From the NCBI GenBank assembly GCA_009760855.2, contig WPIO01000065.1, positions 819,001-883,000 of the forward strand: 64,000 nucleotides of DNA, in the 5' to 3' direction. Source of the stretch: Cristatella mucedo. Taxonomy: Eukaryota > Bryozoa > Phylactolaemata > Cristatellidae. Below the pieces are notes generated by a model. It had not been told where the DNA came from. It saw only the letters and a list, made by a program, of their open reading frames with translations, and searched no databases. Below are positions 58,465-64,000 of this stretch, in pieces. Each line of letters starts with the position of its first letter. Position 1 is the first letter of the stretch. Position numbers and translations under genes: made by a program.

Positions 58465-59035
58465 ATCCTAGGGCTCAATTCAAGATACTTAGTACTGTTA
58501 CTTATGATCGCATGCTTAATACCTTTTCAAAAGCTTTAACAATTTAGGCTTAATAATGAACTCTTCTTCTTCATGAAGATCTGCAGAATCTTGGGTTCAA
58601 ATCCACTGCCATTTGGTGGATCAGCCGAGCCAGCGGGCCGAAGACAGCTCGTCGCGTAGCCACGCAGGCATCGTCCGACCGATCACTTCTCTCACTCTCA
58701 TGGAGGAAGGCGATATTTCGCATGTGCTAGCTCTGCGAGCTCTGGCGGCGCCTTAAAGAATATCTATGCACGGCCTCACCAGCTAGTGTTAGTGTTTGAA
58801 GAGCGCCCTGCCAATGCTGGTCAACGTCTGACTTCCGGTATAAGCGATAATTCAATGTTGCTAGGTGATGCCGGGGTGGAAGGCACCTAAGTTATGACGG
58901 CGCATCGCTGCGACGGCAGCGCCAATCAAAAACTGAAATTGCTACGATTCTGCCGACTCCGCCGGCCGTCGGCATAGAAATAGGCGGCAAACTACACAGC
59001 AATGTCATGTTACTGCAATGGCCATGCCATCTGAA
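58465..59035. other. Intergenic, nothing recognised
   Basis: The segment near 58590 (TCTTGGGTTCAAATCCACTG) resembles a B box and may be another SINE remnant. Otherwise no feature was recognised. Confidence 0.35.
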
Positions 59036-59689
59036 AATAGTTCTCAACAATGCTCATCGGGGTTTCTTTGCTGCTACCCAGCAGCATTTGATGCTATTGA
59101 CCGCCAGATCACTTTGGAAATTTGAGAAATGTCTTTGAGAAATTTGAGAAATGTCGGAGTGAAGATTAAATGACTGGCGGTCATTCAGGACCAAAGTTCA
59201 AGCTACTAAGGGTACCTCGGGTTCGCTTTTTGGCTCCTTCTCTTCACGATGTTCATACTCTTCCTCCGGCCCTACGTCATCGCCTCTACAACTATCTCGA
59301 TTTTCATTTCACAGTAGATGGCACTCAGCTCCGTCTATGCTTCGACCCATCAAACCCCTAAGCCTTCTTTCTGTACTTGTGACTCGCTTAATTCCACCAC
59401 AGCCCGCATCGACGAGATTCTCACTCGTATGACCACTAGCTTTCTGTAGCTCATCGATGAAAAGACCAAACTAATAGTTATGGGACGTTTAGCGTCACCC
59501 TCACGATGCAGCCTCACCCGGCCCTCTAGATAGGTTAATCAAACATCGCTTAAGTGACGTCGATTCTTACTCCGGACGTGACGTTACGATAAACCAGAAC
59601 GACTGATCGTTGGATCACATGTCCTACATGCTCAAGCCGACTTACATGCAGCCAAGGAAACTCGCTAATATCAGGATCTGCTTAGGTGA

Positions 59690-60430
59690 TAATAATAAGT
59701 CCTTTGTGTAAGAGCCTCAAAGACCTAAATTGCTTTCTATGCACTTTATATATGTTGTACAGGAAACATGTTAACTGCCGAGTGATAACACCACAGTATC
59801 AGCACTCAAAGGACAATTCACAATGATCCAGAAAATGTTGTAAGGAACAGTTGCATTATTTTTAGCCTCTTTTTAAATGTCTTCAAGTCAGGGGATGTCG
59901 TGATCTCAGTCGGGAGTTAACTCCAAGCTTTGGGAGCGAACGAACTAAAAGAGCGTTCTCCAAATGAAGTTAGGTCGGTTCGAGGAACAGCTAAGCGAAC
60001 TGCGCTTAGAAGAGCGGTTGGTACGATGACTAGCCTGATGGGAAAGTAGCTCGGATAGTAAGGCCGGAGTGAGGGAATGATAAGACTTAAGAATGTGTGA
60101 CTGAACCGTGAAGTCAATACGCTGCTTAATGGAAGGCCAGTGTAGGTCGATGAGAGTATGTGTTATGTTGCGATTTGAACAGGCAGCCTATTGCAAATTT
60201 TTGCATTAAGCGAAAAGGCCATAATGCCTTCGAGTAGTAATTTGCTGAATTTGAGAGAGGATATCACAAATACGCGGACCAACCCTAGGATGCGGTATCA
60301 TTGTCTAAACAGCCACAGACTTTTTCGATGTCACCTAGCTGAAAGTAGGTAGATTTGAATAGTATGGAGTTAATGAGGTCATTTTATTGAAAGGTCGCTT
60401 TGGAAAAGAATAGATAAGAGTATGGCAGAC
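59690..60430 (-). mobile_element. L2 family A-like LINE inserted in the family C LINE
   Basis: The 3' side at the left, AATAATAAGTCCTTTGTGTAAG with CTATGCACTTTATATATG, is followed by a degenerate C-terminal reading (TSFGERSFSSFAPKAW, SLIIPSLRPYYPSYFP). Endpoints are approximate. Confidence 0.6.
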
Positions 60431-60666
60431 AAACTGTTCACACATTTGAGACATCGCTTCTAGATTGCTGCAATTTCCATTAATCTGGACTCGCGGCCAG
60501 TGCCCTTAATGGTGTGCAACCGATGCACAACTCAGCTAACAGCACAGCTGCCGGATCACACAACTTATTTCTGAACTTCATTGGCTCCCTCTCAAGCATT
60601 GCATCAACTTTAAGGTCCTCTCTTTGGCCCACAGGTTGATTCAGTCACAGCCACCTGCCTACCTAG

Positions 60667-62375
60667 CAGAGGCGTAGAGAGGGGGTGGTGGGGTAGATGC
60701 CCTAGGCATTAAGGCCACAGGGGCGCCAAAAGCAAAATCGATTGTGCATATCTTTTTAAATATTTTTCATGTGATACCAATCTTGATTTCAAGCAAATCC
60801 TTGTTTCAGTGGATTTGACTACTGCTGGCTGAGAAAGTTAAGCATGTTAACAAACTTAGACCAAGCTGTAGCTTGACGCTATAGTGCCATACACGCTACG
60901 ACACGGAACAACTTGGGGGGCTTTAAGCAACGTGTATTCGGCTGGCGCTCGAAATGCAACAAGCATACGACCGTTAACCATTCCGCCCGTGTTCCAATTG
61001 CCCTTCCCGTCAACTCGCCCTAGCCTGCTAGCTACTGGCGGGCTGAGTCAAGGGCGTCAAGGGTGAGCCAGCGTGCCGTGGCTGAGCACTGACACACCAT
61101 TAGACCACACACGCTAGGCTTAACTGGCTGAGCCAGCCTGTCAAAGACGCCTGAGCTCATCCGGTCCATGCAGTGGTTATGAACTATGACAGCCAAGCCT
61201 CGATTAACAATAATAATAATGATACACTTGATATAGCTCCCTCAGAGAACTCAATCTTTTTCTAGGCGTTTTACATTTGCTGCAAAGGAAGCACAATCGA
61301 ATGCTTAGTGGTAGCATGATGAATAAACAACAAGCATAACATGGTTGGCGGTGACATGCATGGGGTCAGCATGTAAGTATGGTTAGTGGCCACATGCACA
61401 GTGTCAGCACGCATAAGCACATGAAGGACGAATCACACGGACCCACTAAATGCTGTAACAAATCAATGCGTTTTCAGTTTATTTTTAAATGTGGACAAGT
61501 CAGGAGCGGCCGTGACCCAAGTCGGGAGTGTGCTCCAGATTTTGGGAGCATATGAGCTAAAGGCATGGTCTCCAAAGGATTTGAGATTTGTACGCGGTAT
61601 GGGTAGACAGTTAGATTCGAAAAGCGGGTAGTACGATGCTTGAAACGCTTATGAGATAGCCGCGATAAGCCTAGGCTTATGAGCATTATTTTGCATAATT
61701 CTATACGATGGCGATTAATATGTGACTTATGACCTGGCTATTATACAAGGCTTGTGCGTGACCGCAGTCGGTCTCCTGGAGCAACGGTCTGCCGGTCGGT
61801 GAATCTAGCGTTGAGCGTGAGCTGCTTACTTAAACGGTTTTTGCTAGCGCTGAGCGAAGAATATCAAACGCAGTGTGCGTATCGTTGGCGCATACGTCAC
61901 GACTCGGCACTAAAGAGACCACTGGAACTCATGTATTTAATTGTCAGTGATGGAGATGTCTTTCCTAATTTGAAAGTTGCCTTGCAAGTCCTCACCATAG
62001 CCTACCAGTTGCCGGTTGTGAACATTTCTTTAGCAAGCTGCAGATCATGTCGTATCTGTGATCATCAATAGGGCAAGATTGACTCTCTAATGTGGTATTG
62101 TTAAGCATAGCGAAAGAAACACGAGAAAATATTGACTTCCAAGCTGTAATAGACCAGTTTGCCAGGTTCGAGGCCCAAAAAGTCCACTAAAGTTAAAGCT
62201 GCGATAGCGATCTTGTACCTGTACTACAGTTAATAAAACTTTCTCGATTTGATATGCCTGCCAGCGTTTTTTTTTGCGTTTTTTGTGGTGGAGCTATTTT
62301 GTAGCAATTTTTGACAATGAGGGGCGCCATTTGTGGCTTTGTCACCGGGCGCCGAAAGGTCTCACTATGCCTATG
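60667..62375 (+). mobile_element. hAT element copy 2 with target duplication
   Basis: TIRs are CAGAGGCGTAGAGAGG (left) and, read inward, CATAGGCATAGTGAGA (12/16). Flanks CTACCTAG (60659-60666) and CTACCAAT (62376-62383) agree at 6/8. The 5' 450 bp match copy 1 (GGCGCCAAAAGCAAAATCGA, TTGTGCATATCTTT, AAGCTGTAGCTTGACGCT). The right part retains FPNLKVALQVLTIAYQLPV of the hAT C-terminal dimerisation domain. It is disrupted by an L2 at 61205-61640 and most of the transposase is missing. Confidence 0.75.
61205..61640 (-). mobile_element. L2 family A LINE 3' end inside hAT copy 2
   Basis: An AATAATAATAATGATACACT tail, hairpin (TAGCTCCCTCAGAGAACTCA ... TAGGCGTTTT), the 3' UTR GTGACATGCATGGGGTCAGC and a C-terminal reading with YRVQISNPLETMPLAHML. 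Confidence 0.75.
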
Positions 62376-62889
62376 CTACCAATACAACCGCCTGGCTCCG
62401 AAAGTTCGAACTCTAACAGCTATTTCCGCGAGCGTTTAGCGGCTTCTAGTCATTTCGCCGTCCCTCGCGCTTAATTAAAATCTGTTAGTGATCGGACTTT
62501 CAGTTCGCATGCACCGAAATTCCGGAGCTCGTTTCTCGCTCCTAGTGCAATCTCCAGTGACTTTGCACCACATAAGTCTCAACTGAAGACGCATCTGTTC
62601 TGCTCAGATTTCCACGCCCCCTAGTGAGCTTGTATTTTTTGTTCCTAGGTTGTGTGCATGCTTACCAGTGCATGATGTACTTTCTACTAAATGGAGATTC
62701 AACTAACAGGTGACCCTGAGTATCTTATTGTATGCTTTAGCGTGCTGGCCTAACCACGATGTTGTTTGATTTTGCTTGCTTGTCTGAAAACGATGGCATG
62801 CATTAAATAATCCTTGATTATAGATTCTCCTGCATGAAATTGTAAAGTCCCTGGATAGAGATTTAGCTCTCTTATCACGCTGCTTATAT

Positions 62890-63490
62890 GTAATGTAATG
62901 GAATGTACCTCCGTTTGTAACTCCACCAAGACTATGTGGGTGTTACGAAGTAGAGTTTTGTAAAGCGCACTCACAGCCTAAGCGGCTTTCGGCATGCATT
63001 CGGTAGCCAACGGACTTCATCTCACGCAACAAAGAGAAATTGGGAAGCATGGCAGAGTCAGGAGAGCAGTTGAGATAGTGAGTAGCATGGAAGTAGCAGC
63101 TCAGGACCGCTCAGAAGGATGAGCCATAGTCGGCCGCAGGAGAGTAGTTGTCGTTGCGTAAGAATCATGGAAGCGAGTTCCACAATCTAAGACCTACAGA
63201 GCTACAGATTCTGCCGCCAGCGAGATTCAAGCGGAGCAATAGAGCAGCTAATTTATTGTCCACACAGGACCTGAAGGCACGTGAAGGCTGAAACAGGTGC
63301 AGCAGTTCAGCTAGGTATGAATGAGCCAAGCCGTGGCGGGCCTTGTAGGTCGGCGTAAGAACTTTATTCTGTATCCGTTGATCAATTGGTAGCCATCCTA
63401 GCTCTTTTAGCAAAGGAGACACGTGGTCAAACCTCTGGGACTTGAAAACTAGCCTTGCAGCCGTATTCACAGCCACTCGCTCTCTCTCTC

Positions 63491-63562
<72 letters not shown>

Positions 63563-63605
63563 CCCCCCTCTCTCTCCCTCTCTCACGACCAGGAATAGTG
63601 TGACA
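62890..63605 (-). mobile_element. LINE family B 3' part
   Basis: The reading 63611-63165 has VNTAARLVFKSQRFDHVSPL, LKELGWLPIDQRIQNKVLT, TYKARHGLAHSYLAELLHLF and LWNSLP, the family-B C-terminus. Its 3' end passes CCACATAGTC-like sequence near 62930. A CT microsatellite at 63477-63587 interrupts the N-terminal side. Confidence 0.75.
63477..63587. repeat. (CT)n microsatellite
   Basis: About 110 bp of CT repeats with a CCCCCCCC break, next to the family-B LINE. Confidence 0.95.
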
Positions 63606-63609
63606 GCAC

Positions 63610-64000
63610 AAGCCGGCCTAACTACGGGCGGATGTGAGTAAGCGCAGCTATTTATACCACTCATCTTCATGGTCCCCCGTGAGTAATGCCCTTGACCCAC
63701 AAATCACCGGGCACCCGCTGGCGTTCGTCCGATATCTGTTAGACCTGGTAGTCACTGGCGATATGTTGCGTCTGGTTCAATAGGCCAGCAATAGCGGCAT
63801 CCAGCGCGCACTTTGCAACGGGGCAACGAGACGAAGGGAGGTATCGCAGATACAGATATGTAGCGTTTGCGGCCAAAAGACAGATGCCGCGCGTCTTGCG
63901 TCCGCCATCCGCGCTGCTGTCCAGCGGCGCGGATGACCGCGACCGCGAACTGGGTGAGTATTGCCGCCCGCCGCACGCGCCGAGACCGCTGTCAAGCTCG
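63610..64000. other. Window edge, nothing recognised
   Basis: GC-rich toward the end. Overlapping minus-strand ORFs (63752-63995) run off the window and show no family resemblance. Confidence 0.3.

Larger units (their letters stand above)
59040..62905 (+). mobile_element. L2-type LINE family C split by nested insertions
   Basis: Three colinear pieces of one element: 59040-59690 (LAATQQHLMLLTARS-type frames of the LLDLSAAFDAIDRQ region, then a degraded FYADD box reading FTVDGTQL), 60430-60660 (SLASSQCP..., HWLPLKHCINFKVLS in another frame) and 62384-62905 (C-terminal reading, then the CTGGATAGAGATTTAGCTCT tail). The gaps are filled by a minus-strand L2 (59690-60430) and a hAT element (60667-62375). 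Dead. Confidence 0.65.

Overview
This is eukaryotic, almost certainly invertebrate metazoan, nuclear DNA. Genes are split by spliceosomal introns. Two of them are ciliary genes (BBS7 and DRC9/IQCG), one intron has minor-spliceosome (U12, AT-AC) signals, and the rest is dense with L2-type LINE remnants, hAT and pogo-like elements, tRNA-derived SINEs and long microsatellites. I cannot name the species. Nothing bacterial, organellar or viral was seen.

Region 1 (1-23.5 kb) is a repeat-rich block holding three intact sequestosome-1/p62-like genes: 4380-6026 (+), 13922-15189 (-) and 17648-19141 (+). All three keep the same three-exon structure with PB1, ZZ and UBA domains. The second and third are near-identical inverted duplicates, with homology reaching into promoter and 3' UTR. 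None shows a canonical LC3-interacting motif. The first carries a 10-residue minisatellite and unusual interlocked inverted repeats at its stop codon.

Region 2 (23.6-49.2 kb, minus strand) is a complete BBS7 gene of 15 coding exons (about 724 codons), a subunit of the BBSome coat that moves cargo in cilia. Its last intron begins ATATCCTTT and ends AC. Its introns hold L2 LINEs, pogo-like MITEs, SINEs and GT, AT, CAG and CT tracts.

Region 3 (49.6-54.4 kb, plus strand) is a complete DRC9/IQCG gene of 7 coding exons (about 407 codons), a nexin-dynein regulatory complex subunit of motile axonemes. It is head-to-head with BBS7 across about 360 bp that contains an X-box-like RFX site, so the two ciliary genes probably share a promoter.

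Region 4 (54.5-64 kb) has no host gene I can support. It is nested transposon debris: an L2 LINE split by another L2 and by a hAT element, which is itself split by a further L2.

CDS features span first to last coding base, and exon coordinates are given in the evidence. Splice sites were chosen by GT-AG (or AT-AC) signals, preserved phase and remembered family sequence. They are not backed by transcripts.
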